Part shown: positions 20,268-20,736 of the stretch, in pieces
Position numbering within the stretch: the first letter of the stretch is position 1
Layout: each line of letters starts with the position of its first letter
Virus record (IMG/VR): IMGVR_UViG_3300028197_000456
Span: 1 to 20,736 of that record
Strand: one strand, 5' to 3'
Length of the DNA: 20,736 bases
From: a virus
Notes under the pieces: model-generated
Database searches by the model: none
Told to the model about the DNA's origin: nothing
The model's input: the letters and a program-made list of their open reading frames with translations, nothing else
Position numbers and translations under genes: made by a program

Positions 20268-20736
20268 TTAACTATCAGTAACCCTTTTCTTCATACTAGC
20301 AACAAATTGTTCACGTAACCATTCAAAATCATTAATTTTGACCAATGCTTCGTTATCGTCTTTGTTTGCTATGCCATATTCTTTACCTTCTAATGCACCT
20401 TTTAAACAGTAACGACCAAAACGAGCACCTACATCTGTAGTACACCATGTTTCTAATCTTTCATCTGTTTCTTTTTGTTTTTGATTAGGGTTAACAGAAC
20501 TTGCTAGTTTAACACATTCACGGAATGCACTTCTCCAAGTTCTATATGGATCTTTATTAAATCTTGTAATATTTGATACGTCTGATATTGGTTGATAAAA
20601 TGACGCACCAGTTGTATAATCTGGTAATTCATGTCCTAGATCTAATAACTGAACTTTTGGAAATAACTTAACACCACCATATCCATACTCTAATCCATTT
20701 ACTGGATTTCTAGCACTCCATACATATGTTGTATTT
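20268..20736 (-). CDS. Unassigned protein, partial (N-terminus outside window)
   Basis: Hand translation of the minus strand from the window edge to the TAA at 20268-20270 gives 155 residues without a stop. Recognisable words are 'YVWSARNPVNGLEYGYGGVK', 'LPDYTTGASFYQPISDVSNITRFN', 'DPYRTWRSAFRECVKLA', 'RLETWCTT' and the C-terminal 'INDFEWLREQF'. They look like a conserved cytosolic enzyme domain I have seen in marine phage and bacterial proteins of glycosyltransferase type, but I cannot name it. Its stop abuts the start of the 97-residue gene, making it the first visible gene of the oxygenase/SGNH/sulfotransferase-like cassette. Confidence 0.7.
   Translation of the reverse strand, partial: NTTYVWSARNPVNGLEYGYGGVKLFPKVQLLDLGHELPDYTTGASFYQPISDVSNITRFNKDPYRTWRSAFRECVKLASSVNPNQKQKETDERLETWCTTDVGARFGRYCLKGALEGKEYGIANKDDNEALVKINDFEWLREQFVASMKKRVTDS

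Noticed and set aside
1-20736. tRNA genes, integrase, transposase or homing endonuclease
   Set aside because: I found no cloverleaf-forming segment and no protein with the corresponding motifs in reading both strands.

Overview
The window is a stretch of an AT-rich marine T4-like myovirus genome (contractile tail). The type is set by recognisable T4-module proteins: the tail sheath (gp18-like, 2409-4838), tail tube (gp19-like, 473-1081), neck proteins (gp13-like, 8521-9261; gp14-like, 14081-15151), the tail sheath stabiliser (gp15-like, 15148-16509) and a gp1-type deoxynucleoside monophosphate kinase (7188-7826). T4-type late promoters (NATAAATA, usually followed by C) sit in front of the main structural units. 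The sequence resembles phages of marine cyanobacteria or SAR11-type alphaproteobacteria; the host cannot be decided from the window.

Layout. Nearly everything from 13974 down to 1 is on the minus strand. Read in the direction of transcription it runs: an unusual late operon of an SbmA/BacA-type peptide transporter, ribose-5-phosphate isomerase B and a tryptophan-halogenase-like flavoprotein (13974-11291); a weak terminator and a good sigma70-type promoter (11198-11226) leading into two small proteins and a basic 435-residue protein; then gp13, a 2-oxoglutarate (2OG)-type oxygenase, dNMP kinase, an unassigned 484-residue protein, a second oxygenase, sheath, a third oxygenase with a 112-residue companion, tail tube, and a tube-like partial gene that leaves the window. 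Divergent late promoters at 14017-14058 start gp14, gp15 and a Nudix hydrolase on the plus strand. These converge on a tightly coupled minus-strand cassette (20736-16973): a partial unassigned gene, a DUF6356-like small protein, two more 2OG-type oxygenases, an SGNH hydrolase-like protein and a sulfotransferase-like protein.

How it fits together. The structural genes build neck, sheath and tube. Between and beside them the phage carries many small-molecule or macromolecule modifying enzymes: five predicted Fe(II)/2OG-type oxygenases, a halogenase-like flavoenzyme, a sulfotransferase-like and an SGNH-like enzyme, plus RpiB (pentose phosphate supply) and dNMP kinase and Nudix enzymes (nucleotide metabolism). 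The most striking unit is the late-promoter-driven sbmA-like/rpiB/halogenase operon, placed exactly where the neck genes gp13 and gp14 have been separated and put on opposite strands.

Regulation. Four of the seven late-promoter leaders carry an inverted repeat between promoter and start codon. One of these, in front of the oxygenase at 1582-2250, has the full shape of an intrinsic terminator. There is no gene-free stretch over 300 bases, and I see no tRNA, CRISPR array, insertion sequence or integrase.
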